The position numbers and the translations under genes are program-made. Shown one piece after another: positions 5,823 to 12,155 of a stretch of 12,390 nt of DNA (positions are counted from its first letter, which is position 1; each line of letters begins with the position of its first letter). Below the pieces are notes generated by a model. That model searched no databases, was not told where the DNA came from, and saw only the letters and a list, made by a program, of their open reading frames with translations. The stretch is from Belnapia sp. (lineage in GTDB: Bacteria; Pseudomonadota; Alphaproteobacteria; Acetobacterales; Acetobacteraceae): NCBI GenBank assembly GCA_028291445.1, contig JAQGIA010000026.1:1-12390 (forward strand), in the 5' to 3' direction.

Positions 5823-7641
5823 CGGCGCCTCCGGTCATGTCGGCATGCGCCGGTTCGGCGGGTACCGGCAGGGTCGCGTGATTGTCGAGCAGCCAGAGCA
5901 GGTCGTCGGCCGCCAGCGGCAGGCTGAAGAAATAGCCCTGTGCCACCGGGCAGCCCATCGCCACCAGCCGGTCGCGCTCGGCCGCGGTCTCCACCCCCTC
6001 GCAGGTGGCGATGATGCCGAGCGAGCGGGCCACCGCGATGGCGGCGCCGACGATCGCCGCCTGCACCGGATCGCGGTCGAGGTTCTGGACGAAGGAACGG
6101 TCCACCTTCATCTCGGTGAAGGGCAGTGTGCGGAGCGATCGCAGCGAGGCGAAGCCGGTCCCGAAATCATCCATCGCCAGCCCCACCCCCATGCGGCGCA
6201 GCTCGGCGAAGCAGTCTGCGGTGCGGGAATTGGTATCGGCCAGCATGGTCTCGGTCAGCTCGAGCGAGACCCAGCCGGTCTCGGCGCCACTCTCGGCCAG
6301 GGCCCGGCGCAACAGCGCCGCCACGTCGTCGCGCTGGAATTGCACCGGGGAAACATTGACCGCGACATAGGTGGCATGGCCGCGCCGGTGCAGCGTGGCG
6401 GCGAAGCGGCAGGCCTCCGCCAGGGCCCAGGCGCCGATCTCGATGATCAGCCCGCTATCCTCGGCGACTTCCATGAAACGCTCCGGCGTCTGCAGGCCGA
6501 AGATCGGGTGCTGCCAGCGCACCAGGGCTTCCATGCCGATGACGCGGCCGGAGGGCAGCGCGACCTTCGGCTGGTAATGCAGCACGAATTCATCATGCAG
6601 CAGCGCATGGCGCAGTTCGGCGGTCATCCGTAGCCGGCGGCGGGCATTGCGCTCGATCGCCGGATCGAAGGCCCGCACCTCGCCGCGGCCGGCCGCCTTG
6701 GCGGCATAAAGCGCGGTTTCCGCCTGGATCAGCAGCGCCTCCCCCTGCTTTGCGCGCCCCTGCTTTGCGTCCCCCTGCTTTGCGTCCCCCGGCCCCGCCG
6801 CCCCTTGCTCCGTTACGGCCGTCGCACGCGCCCAGCCCAGGGTGATGGTGAGCGAGACCGTGGCACCGGGCAGCGCGTAGGGTTGCAGGACCTGCCGCCG
6901 CAAGGCCGCGACGGCGGCTTCGGCCGCGCCCTGGCAAGGCTCCACGCGGAGGGCAAGGGCGAATTGACCGGCCACCAGGCGGCTGGCGACGATGGCACCG
7001 GGCTGGTTGCCCAGGCGCTGGCCCAGTTCACGCAGCACCGCATCGCCGGCGGCCCGGCCATAGGTGCCATTCACGTCGCGCAATTGGTCGGTGTCGCAGC
7101 AGACCACCGCCAGCGCCTCGCCGGATAAATCCGCGAGGCGGTCGATGAAGCCGTGCCGGGTCAGCAGGCCGGTCACGTCATCGAAGGCGACGACGTGCCG
7201 CAGCTTTTCGGTCATGTCCCGATGCACGGTCACGTCGTGCATCACGCCGAGGCAGTGGGTGACTGTGCCCGCAGCATTGCGCAGCGGACAGAGCCGCAGC
7301 TCGTTCCAGAAGGTCGCACCATCCTTGCGGTAGTTGCGGATGACGAGGGTGATATCGCGCAGTTCGCTGACCGCCTCGGCAAGCTGGGCGATCTCCGGCT
7401 GCCGACGATCGGCGCCTTGCAGGAAGCGGCAGTTGCGGCCGAGCACCTCTGCCCGGGAATAACCGGTAATGCGTTCGAAGGCGGAATTCACATAGATGAG
7501 CGGCAGGTCGGGCTGCGTGACATCGGCGATAGCCACGCCATCGGAGAAGCCTTCCAGCGTTTGCTCGTCCATCTTCAGGTCGAGCCGGTCGAGACCGACA
7601 CGATCCTGGCGCGGTGGCCCGGGCCTCGGGTATTCAATCAT
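5809..7641 (-). CDS. LOV-GGDEF(degenerate)-EAL protein, predicted light-responsive c-di-GMP phosphodiesterase
   Basis: 610 residues, no membrane segment. LOV/PAS domain about 30-140: GRNCRFLQG at 68-76 with photoactive C71, FMN contacts R72, Q75, N103 and N113; the signalling Gln is replaced by M134 and the second phosphate Arg by A88. GGDEF-like domain about 150-325: the active-site loop reads VAGQF (223-227), so cyclase activity is very unlikely. A GDAKQ-type repeat sits at about 286-300. EAL domain about 336-590: E371 (MEALVRW), N429, E461 (ELTE), D491-D492 (MDDFGTGF), K512, E548 (CEGVE) and Q568 (AQGYFF), at the same mutual spacing as RocR E175/N233/E265/D295/D296/K316/E352/Q372, so hydrolysis of c-di-GMP to pGpG is predicted. 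The start ATG at 7641 has AGGAA 6 bases upstream; M24 is an alternative. First gene of the kai operon. Confidence 0.93.
   Translation of the reverse strand: MIEYPRPGPPRQDRVGLDRLDLKMDEQTLEGFSDGVAIADVTQPDLPLIYVNSAFERITGYSRAEVLGRNCRFLQGADRRQPEIAQLAEAVSELRDITLVIRNYRKDGATFWNELRLCPLRNAAGTVTHCLGVMHDVTVHRDMTEKLRHVVAFDDVTGLLTRHGFIDRLADLSGEALAVVCCDTDQLRDVNGTYGRAAGDAVLRELGQRLGNQPGAIVASRLVAGQFALALRVEPCQGAAEAAVAALRRQVLQPYALPGATVSLTITLGWARATAVTEQGAAGPGDAKQGDAKQGRAKQGEALLIQAETALYAAKAAGRGEVRAFDPAIERNARRRLRMTAELRHALLHDEFVLHYQPKVALPSGRVIGMEALVRWQHPIFGLQTPERFMEVAEDSGLIIEIGAWALAEACRFAATLHRRGHATYVAVNVSPVQFQRDDVAALLRRALAESGAETGWVSLELTETMLADTNSRTADCFAELRRMGVGLAMDDFGTGFASLRSLRTLPFTEMKVDRSFVQNLDRDPVQAAIVGAAIAVARSLGIIATCEGVETAAERDRLVAMGCPVAQGYFFSLPLAADDLLWLLDNHATLPVPAEPAHADMTGGADGSH
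5828..5832 (-). promoter_or_regulatory. Internal ribosome binding site for kaiC
   Basis: GGAGG on the minus strand, 5 bases before the kaiC ATG and within the last codons of the LOV-EAL gene. It supports the start that gives the 14-base gene overlap. Confidence 0.7.
6742..6786 (-). repeat. 15-base tandem repeat, three copies, inside the GGDEF-like domain
   Basis: Three consecutive 15-base units (6742-6756, 6757-6771, 6772-6786) share the core CCCCTGCTTTGCG. On the coding strand they give GDAKQ, GDAKQ and GRAKQ in frame, in a linker between strands of the degenerate GGDEF domain. Because the unit is a multiple of three, copy-number change would lengthen or shorten the loop without a frameshift. 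Confidence 0.9.
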
Positions 7642-7797
7642 GGCGAGTTCCTGACCGCGGCTGGCGCGATATCTCGCCGTTGCGCTTCGATGATGGTAAT
7701 GGCGTCGGGTGAGCGAGGTTCAGGGCAGCAGATAGTATCGGCGAATTATCCTGGACGGTTCATTGTCCCTGCCGAAGCGCGGCAGGACTGCCGCTTC

Positions 7798-7825
7798 CGT
7801 GCCCGGTCCATTCAGGCCGGGCATG
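7798..7825. other. Stable hairpin upstream of the kai operon
   Basis: CGTGCCCGG (7798-7806) pairs with CCGGGCATG (7817-7825), nine pairs with one G-U, loop of 10 bases. It sits about 160 bases upstream of the LOV-EAL start codon. Beside it, GAAG (7774-7777) plus CGGCAG (7780-7785) can pair with CTGCCGCTTC (7788-7797), while CCTGCCG/CGGCAGG (7768-7786) gives a competing stem. No T-run follows, so it is not a standard terminator. It could be an untranslated-leader structure or a protein site. Confidence 0.4.
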
Positions 7826-8181
7826 CCCCGATGTATTGTTCCCGGAAAACAAGACGGCAACCTGATACTTGAAAAGCGCCCGGTCAAGCTTATTTGAATT
7901 CGAGGCAATTCGAAGAACATCTACTGTTTGATACTGGTCCCAGTTCGGCCACGTAATCACGGAATCTAGACGTTATTCGGGACTGCCTTTTATTTTTGGA
8001 AATCCCTTCCAAGGCTGGACCCATTGCGAAGGCTTGCGGCGCGCCGATCTGCGTCGGCGAGCCCGCCATACGGCAGATTCCGCGAAAACAGCCCGGATGG
8101 AACCGCTTCGGCGCTTGACCCGGCCGCGCATCTTCGCCATGCGAGGCGCCCCGGTGGCTGGCTGCAGCTACCACGATCCAT

Positions 8182-8229
8182 CCGGCGGCTGCGGCCGCCA
8201 TGATTCACCCGGCGGCCGCCGCCGCCATG
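8182..8229 (+). repeat. Two near-identical hairpin-forming direct repeats in the hisF leader
   Basis: The 21-base segments at 8182-8202 and 8209-8229 match at 19 of 21 positions, with a period of 27. Each holds GGCGGC, a 4-base loop, then GCCGCC (8184-8199 and 8211-8226), followed by CATG or its equivalent. The second copy ends 26 bases before the hisF GTG codon. They may be transcribed leader structures, or simple GC-rich duplication. Confidence 0.5.
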
Positions 8230-8255
8230 GCCCCTCGAACCGGACAGGTGCAGCC

Positions 8256-9044
8256 GTGCTCGCGCTCCGCGTCATCCCCTGCCTGGACGTAAAGGACGGC
8301 CGCGTCGTCAAGGGCGTCAATTTCGTCGCGCTGCGCGATGCCGGCGACCCGGTCGAGCAGGCCCGCACCTACGACGCCGAGGGCGCCGACGAGATCACCT
8401 TTCTCGACATCGGCGCGACGCATGAGAACCGCGACACCATTCTCGACGTGGTGGCCCGCACCGCGGCGCAGGTCTTCATCCCGCTGACGGTCGGCGGCGG
8501 CGTGCGCAGCGTCGAGGATATCCGCCGCCTGCTGCTGGCCGGCGCCGACAAGGCCAGCATCAACAGCGCCGCCGTCGCCGAACCCGAATTCGTCTCCCGC
8601 GCCGCGGAGGCCTTCGGCAGCCAGGCCATTGTCGTCGCGGTGGATGCGCGGGCCACGGGACCTGGGCAGTGGGAAGTCTTCACCCATGGCGGCCGGCGCG
8701 GCACCGGCATCGACGCGGTCGGCTGGGCGCGGCGCATGGCCGCGGCCGGCGCCGGCGAGATCCTGCTGACCAGCATGGACCGCGACGGCACCCGGGCCGG
8801 CTTCGACCTCGACCTGCTGCGCGCGGTCCGCGCCGCGGTACCGGTGCCGATCATCGCTTCCGGCGGGGTCGGCAGCATGGCGCATTTCGTCGAGGGCGCC
8901 CGCGCCGGCGCCACCGGCCTGCTGGCCGCCAGCGTCTTCCACTACGGCGAATACCGTATCGCCGATGCCAAGGCCGCGCTGGCGGCCGCGGGCCTGCCCG
9001 TGCGCCCTCTGGAGCACCCACTGCCCTTGCCGGAGACTGCCTGA
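8256..9044 (+). CDS. hisF: Imidazole glycerol phosphate synthase, cyclase subunit
   Basis: 262-residue (beta/alpha)8-barrel that, with HisH glutaminase, converts PRFAR and ammonia to imidazole glycerol phosphate and AICAR in histidine synthesis. Signature start [20 protein letters not shown]; catalytic D11 and D130 (VVAVDAR) fall at exactly the Thermotoga HisF numbers. Phosphate-binding loops TVGGGVRS (78-85), [10 protein letters not shown] and IIASGGVGS are present. The frame is open for 74 codons upstream, but HisF homology begins at the GTG at 8256, 7 bases after a weak GGACAGG; this is the usual HisF N-terminus. The stop is 2 bases before hisE. The hisB-H-A genes that commonly precede hisF are not adjacent; the kai operon promoter region is there instead. 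Confidence 0.96.
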   Translation: MLALRVIPCLDVKDGRVVKGVNFVALRDAGDPVEQARTYDAEGADEITFLDIGATHENRDTILDVVARTAAQVFIPLTVGGGVRSVEDIRRLLLAGADKASINSAAVAEPEFVSRAAEAFGSQAIVVAVDARATGPGQWEVFTHGGRRGTGIDAVGWARRMAAAGAGEILLTSMDRDGTRAGFDLDLLRAVRAAVPVPIIASGGVGSMAHFVEGARAGATGLLAASVFHYGEYRIADAKAALAAAGLPVRPLEHPLPLPETA

Positions 9045-9046
9045 GC

Positions 9047-9598
9047 ATGGCGAAGACCACCAAGAAGAAGCCGATCGCCAAACTGACCAAGGTGCTTAAG
9101 GCGGCCGCCGCCAAGCCGGCGAAGAAGCGCGCCGCGGTGCCGGTGCCGGCCAGCCTGCCGGTCAGGCCGGTGAAGCCGCCCAAGGCGGTGCGCCGGGCCG
9201 AAGCACGCCATCTCACGCCGCTGGCGATGCCGGTGGATGGCGATGCAGCGGTGCTCGACCGGCTGTGGCAGACGGTGGAAAGCCGCCGCCTGGCCGGCAA
9301 TGCGGCAACCTCCCATTCCGCCCGGCTGCTCGGGCGCGGCACCGCCAAGGTGGCGCAGAAGCTGGGCGAGGAGGCGGTCGAATGCGTCATCGAGGCGACG
9401 CTCGGCCATCGCCCCGAGACCATCCTGGAATCGGCCGACCTGCTCTATCACCTGATGGTGGTCTGGGTGGATGCCGGCATCCATCCGAACGAGGTCTGGG
9501 CCGAGTTGCGGCGGCGCGAGGGCATCAGCGGCATCGCCGAGAAGGCCGCCCGGCCCAAGGGCATCGTCCGCGCCGCCCGGACTACCAAACTGGCCTGA
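9047..9598 (+). CDS. hisE: Phosphoribosyl-ATP pyrophosphatase with basic N-terminal extension
   Basis: 183 residues; the catalytic domain occupies about 68-172. HisE releases pyrophosphate from PR-ATP, the second step of histidine synthesis. All-alpha MazG-like fold motifs: [12 protein letters not shown] (E108, E109, E112) and ESADLLYHL (E128, D131) as metal ligands, plus ATSHSARLL and [12 protein letters not shown]. Typical HisE is about 105-110 residues. Here about 65 residues rich in Lys, Ala and Pro precede the domain ([29 protein letters not shown]), and a short basic tail follows. The ATG at 9047 is 2 bases after the hisF stop and continues the operon; an internal ATG at 9227 (residue 61) would give a standard-length enzyme but has no evident ribosome site. 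The extension could be a genuine linker or nucleic-acid-binding tail. Confidence 0.93.
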   Translation: MAKTTKKKPIAKLTKVLKAAAAKPAKKRAAVPVPASLPVRPVKPPKAVRRAEARHLTPLAMPVDGDAAVLDRLWQTVESRRLAGNAATSHSARLLGRGTAKVAQKLGEEAVECVIEATLGHRPETILESADLLYHLMVVWVDAGIHPNEVWAELRRREGISGIAEKAARPKGIVRAARTTKLA

Positions 9599-9637
9599 TT
9601 GGCAAGCCGGCCTAAACACCAGGCTGGCCTGATACGC
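9587..9637 (+). repeat. Degenerate 17-base tandem repeat with hairpin at the hisE 3' end
   Basis: Three 17-base units (9587-9603, 9604-9620, 9621-9637) share CYGGCCTRA at the same phase. The first includes the hisE stop. Units 2 and 3 pair: 9604-9613 with 9621-9630, nine of ten positions paired (one G-U), loop AAACACC. There is no following T-run. It may mark the mRNA boundary between hisE and the HIT gene. Confidence 0.5.
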
Positions 9638-9652
9638 ATTGAGGACCCCGCC

Positions 9653-10039
9653 ATGTCCGTCTCCGGCAAGCCGCCCTACGACCCCGCCAATATCTTCGCC
9701 CGCATCCTGCGCGGCGAGATCCCCTGCAAGCGGGTGCGGGAGGATGACCACGCGCTGGCCTTCCACGACATCAACCCGCAGGCGCCGGTGCATGTGCTGG
9801 TGATCCCGAAGGGTTCCTGGGTCAGCGCCGCCGATTTCCATGCCAGTGCCCCGGCCGAGGCGATCGCCGGTTTCTGGCGCCTGGTGGGCGCGGTCGCCGC
9901 CGAGCTGGGGCTGGAGGAGCGCGGCTACCGCATCCTGTCCAACATGGGTGAGGATGCCGGGCAGGAAGTCGCGCATTTCCACGTCCATATCTTCGGCGGC
10001 CGCCGGCTGGGCCGGATGGTGCCGCCGGGCGCGGCTTAA
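9653..10039 (+). CDS. HIT-family nucleotide hydrolase/transferase (HinT-like)
   Basis: 128-residue histidine-triad protein. Members of the HinT branch hydrolyse AMP-N-linked phosphoramidates such as aminoacyl-adenylates. Evidence: N-terminal NIFARILRGEIPC (about 13-25), FHDINPQAPVHVLVIPK at 37-53, and the triad H108-F-H110-V-H112 in AHFHVHIFGGR, with the middle His the expected nucleophile. Length and motif order are those of bacterial HinT/PKCI homologues. The start ATG has GAGGA (9641-9645) at 7 bases; an earlier in-frame ATG at 9599 would overlap the hisE stop and add 18 unsupported residues. In several alphaproteobacteria a HIT gene follows hisE, so the arrangement looks conserved rather than accidental. 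Substrate in vivo is unknown. Confidence 0.95.
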   Translation: MSVSGKPPYDPANIFARILRGEIPCKRVREDDHALAFHDINPQAPVHVLVIPKGSWVSAADFHASAPAEAIAGFWRLVGAVAAELGLEERGYRILSNMGEDAGQEVAHFHVHIFGGRRLGRMVPPGAA

Positions 10040-10112
10040 CCGTTCCGCCAATGGCGCGCCGATCCAGTTGGCTTTGTCTTGCGGTGCAGCGACGGCGCGG
10101 CGAGAGTGGGTC

Positions 10113-10964
10113 ATGGCTTCCTCTCCCCAGGATGACGCGCGTGCCGCGCTGACCGCCGCCGGGCAGCTGCCCGATGCGGAAATCGACTTGGCTGCGGTCG
10201 CGTTGCAGCTCGCCCGGATCGATACGCCGGAGGCCGATTGGCGAGGCGCATCCGCCCTGCTCTCGGAACTGGCGCAGGCCGCGGTCGCCGCGGCGGCGGC
10301 CGACCCCGTGGCGGATGCCGGCGATGCCGAACGCCGCCGACTGGTGCTGGCCGAGGTCATCCACCGCCGCTTCGGCTTCGCCGGCGATACCGAAAGCTAC
10401 GAGGACCCGGCCAATGCCAACCTGATCCGGGTGGTCGAGCGCCGGCTCGGCCTGCCGGTCGCGCTCGGCATCCTCTGGCTGCACGCCGCGGAAGCTGCTG
10501 GCTGGTCGGCGCATGGCGTCGATTTCCCCGGGCATTTCCTGCTGGCGGTCGAGGGCGGCCGGGGCCAGGCGCTGGTCGATGTCTTCGCCGGCGGCACCGG
10601 CTTGCAGGCACCCGAGCTGCGCCGCCTCATCAAGCGGATCGAAGGCGAGAAGGCCGAGCTGCGCCCCGGGCTGGTGCGGCTGATGGAGAAGCGCGCGGTG
10701 CTGCTGCGACTGCAGAACAACATCAAGCTGCGCCGGCTGCGGGCGCAGGACCTGCCCGGCGCGCTGGCCTGCGCCGAGGATATGCTGCGGCTCGCCCCCG
10801 GCGAGGCCGGGCTATGGCGCGAAACCGGGCTGATGAACCAGCGGCTGGACCGGATCGGGGCGGCGCTGGGCTGCCTGGAACGCTCGCTCGAGCTGGAGCC
10901 CGAGGGTCCGGCGGCGCAGCGGGCGCGCATGGTGCTGGAGGAATTGCGGCACCGGCTGAACTGA
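10113..10964 (+). CDS. SirB1-family protein (transglutaminase-like fold plus TPR)
   Basis: 283 residues, predicted soluble. The N-terminal two thirds resemble the SirB1/YchA transglutaminase-like family: YEDPANANLIRVVERRLGLP at 96-115 (family pattern NSxxxxVLxRRxGxPxxL) and HGVDFPGHFLL at 134-144. The C-terminal third (about 209-265) looks like tetratricopeptide helices (PGALACAEDMLRLAPGEAGL, then GALGCLERSLELEPEGP). A full Cys-His-Asp protease triad is not evident, so catalytic activity is doubtful. In gammaproteobacteria relatives sit near hemK/prfA, but the molecular role is unclear. The ATG at 10113 follows AGAG and GGG motifs, a mediocre ribosome site. It lies 73 bases after the HIT gene. 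Confidence 0.83.
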   Translation: MASSPQDDARAALTAAGQLPDAEIDLAAVALQLARIDTPEADWRGASALLSELAQAAVAAAAADPVADAGDAERRRLVLAEVIHRRFGFAGDTESYEDPANANLIRVVERRLGLPVALGILWLHAAEAAGWSAHGVDFPGHFLLAVEGGRGQALVDVFAGGTGLQAPELRRLIKRIEGEKAELRPGLVRLMEKRAVLLRLQNNIKLRRLRAQDLPGALACAEDMLRLAPGEAGLWRETGLMNQRLDRIGAALGCLERSLELEPEGPAAQRARMVLEELRHRLN

Positions 10965-11118
10965 AGGGGGGCTGGCGTTTTCCGCCGGTTCGGGGCACGC
11001 AGGCAGCCGAGAACCTGGACATGACCTGCGCCGAGGGATGCGCCGATCATGGTTCAGGTTGTTGTGTCGCATGATCCACGCTTTTCGGTGATTCCACCGC
11101 AAGCGGTCATGCTCTGGC

Positions 11119-11123
11119 GGGAG
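11119..11123 (+). promoter_or_regulatory. Ribosome binding site that fixes the gshB start
   Basis: GGGAG, 6 bases before the ATG at 11130. It favours the 316-residue product over an ATG at 11049 that would add 27 residues lacking homology. Confidence 0.75.
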
Positions 11124-11129
11124 ACGACG

Positions 11130-12080
11130 ATGGCGCGCGCCTTGCGGGTGGCGGTCCAGATGGACCCGATTGCCGGCATCAATATCGATGCCGACAGCAC
11201 CTTCGCCCTGATGCTGGAAGCCCAGGCCCGGGGCCATAGCCTGTGGCACTACCATGTGCGCGACCTGGCGCTGACCGGCGGCCGCGTGATGGCCCATGCC
11301 GAGCCGGTGACGGTCGAGCGCAAGCTGGGTGCCCATTACGCCTTCGGCCCGGCCGAGGAACTGGACCTCGCCACCGTCGATGTCGTGCTGATGCGGCAGG
11401 ACCCGCCCTTCGACATGGCCTATATCACCGCGACGCATCTGCTGGAGCATATCCACCCGAAGACGCTGGTGGTGAACGACCCGGCCAGCGTGCGCAACGC
11501 GCCGGAGAAGCTCTTCGTCCTGCATTTCCCCGAGCTGATGCCGGAGACGCTGGTGACCGCCGACCGCCGGCAGATCCTGAAGTTTCGGGAGAAGCACGGC
11601 GACATCATCGTCAAGCCGCTGTTCGGCAACGGCGGGGCCGGGGTCTTCCACATCAAGCCGGGCGACAGCAACCTCGCCTCGTTGATCGAGATGTTCACCG
11701 AACGGTCACGCGAGCCGCTGATGGTGCAGCGCTACGTCCCGGAGGTCCGCCTGGGCGACAAGCGCATCATCCTGGTCGACGGGGTGCCGATGGGCGCCAT
11801 CAACCGGGTCCCGGCGGCGGGCGAGGCGCGCAGCAACATGCATGTCGGCGGCCGGCCGGAGCAGACCACCCTGACCGAGCGCGAGAGGGAGATCTGCGCC
11901 CGGATCGGGCCGGAGCTGAAGGCGCGCGGCATGATCTTCGTCGGCATCGACGTGATCGGCGATTACCTCACCGAGATCAACGTCACCTCGCCGACCGGGC
12001 TGCAGGAGATCGCCCGCTTCGACGGCGTCCACCTGGAGCAGGCGATCTGGGACGCGATCGAGGCGAAGCGGCAGGGCTGA
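11130..12080 (+). CDS. gshB: Glutathione synthetase
   Basis: 316-residue ATP-grasp ligase, the same length as E. coli GshB, joining gamma-glutamylcysteine and glycine with ATP. Seen: N-terminal [39 protein letters not shown] (88-107, the GshB signature around RKDPPFD); [14 protein letters not shown] at 116-129; ATP-grasp lysine loop [15 protein letters not shown] at 159-173; [10 protein letters not shown] at 209-218; NMHVGGR; and [20 protein letters not shown] at 269-288 with the metal ligands E282 and N284. No GshA/GshF fusion. The start rests on GGGAG and on alignment. It lies 165 bases after the SirB1-like gene, so may have its own promoter, though none stands out. It converges on a response regulator gene. 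Confidence 0.96.
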   Translation: MARALRVAVQMDPIAGINIDADSTFALMLEAQARGHSLWHYHVRDLALTGGRVMAHAEPVTVERKLGAHYAFGPAEELDLATVDVVLMRQDPPFDMAYITATHLLEHIHPKTLVVNDPASVRNAPEKLFVLHFPELMPETLVTADRRQILKFREKHGDIIVKPLFGNGGAGVFHIKPGDSNLASLIEMFTERSREPLMVQRYVPEVRLGDKRIILVDGVPMGAINRVPAAGEARSNMHVGGRPEQTTLTEREREICARIGPELKARGMIFVGIDVIGDYLTEINVTSPTGLQEIARFDGVHLEQAIWDAIEAKRQG

Positions 12081-12084
12081 GGCA

Positions 12085-12109
12085 AGCCTGCCGCGAAGGG
12101 GTGCAGGCT
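12085..12109. terminator. Hairpin in the convergent gshB/regulator interval
   Basis: AGCCTGC (12085-12091) and GCAGGCT (12103-12109) form a perfect 7-base stem with an 11-base loop, 4 bases after the gshB stop. Immediately beyond, GGTGCG (12110-12115) can pair with CGCACC (12143-12148). No T-run is present on either strand. The tail-to-tail location makes a terminator role plausible. Confidence 0.4.
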
Positions 12110-12155
12110 GGTGCGCGGGCGTCCGGCCTGCGCGCCGGTCTTCGCACCCGACCGC

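Larger units (their letters stand above)
7642..8255. other. 614-base intergenic region between the divergent kai operon and hisF
   Basis: No convincing gene was found in either strand. It should hold promoters for both operons; I could not pick a -35/-10 pair with confidence. Contents: alternative hairpins at 7768-7797, a strong hairpin at 7798-7825, the near-palindrome TTGTTCCCGGAAAACAA at 7836-7852, a direct repeat AATTCGA at 7897-7903 and 7907-7913 (10-base spacing), a 5-base inverted repeat ACTGG/CCAGT at 7933-7944, and two repeated hairpins in the hisF leader at 8182-8229. Bases from about 7830 to 8010 are clearly less GC-rich than the rest of the window, as expected of a control region or of foreign or decayed DNA. 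Confidence 0.6.

Noticed and set aside
7720..8201. Small minus-strand frames of 66-103 codons in the kai/hisF interval
   Set aside because: They overlap one another in different frames, lack good ribosome sites and show no recognisable motif.
8034..8255. N-terminal extension of HisF to an upstream ATG
   Set aside because: No homology before the GTG at 8256, where the canonical HisF N-terminus begins; the upstream codons encode Arg/Gly-rich filler.
10069..10082. Sigma-54-like TGGC...TTGC before the SirB1-like gene
   Set aside because: The GG-GC spacing is 9 bases where 10 is required, and the flanks do not fit.
8942..10360. 472-codon minus-strand open frame
   Set aside because: It is antisense to hisE, the HIT gene and part of the SirB1-like gene, all of which carry recognisable motifs.
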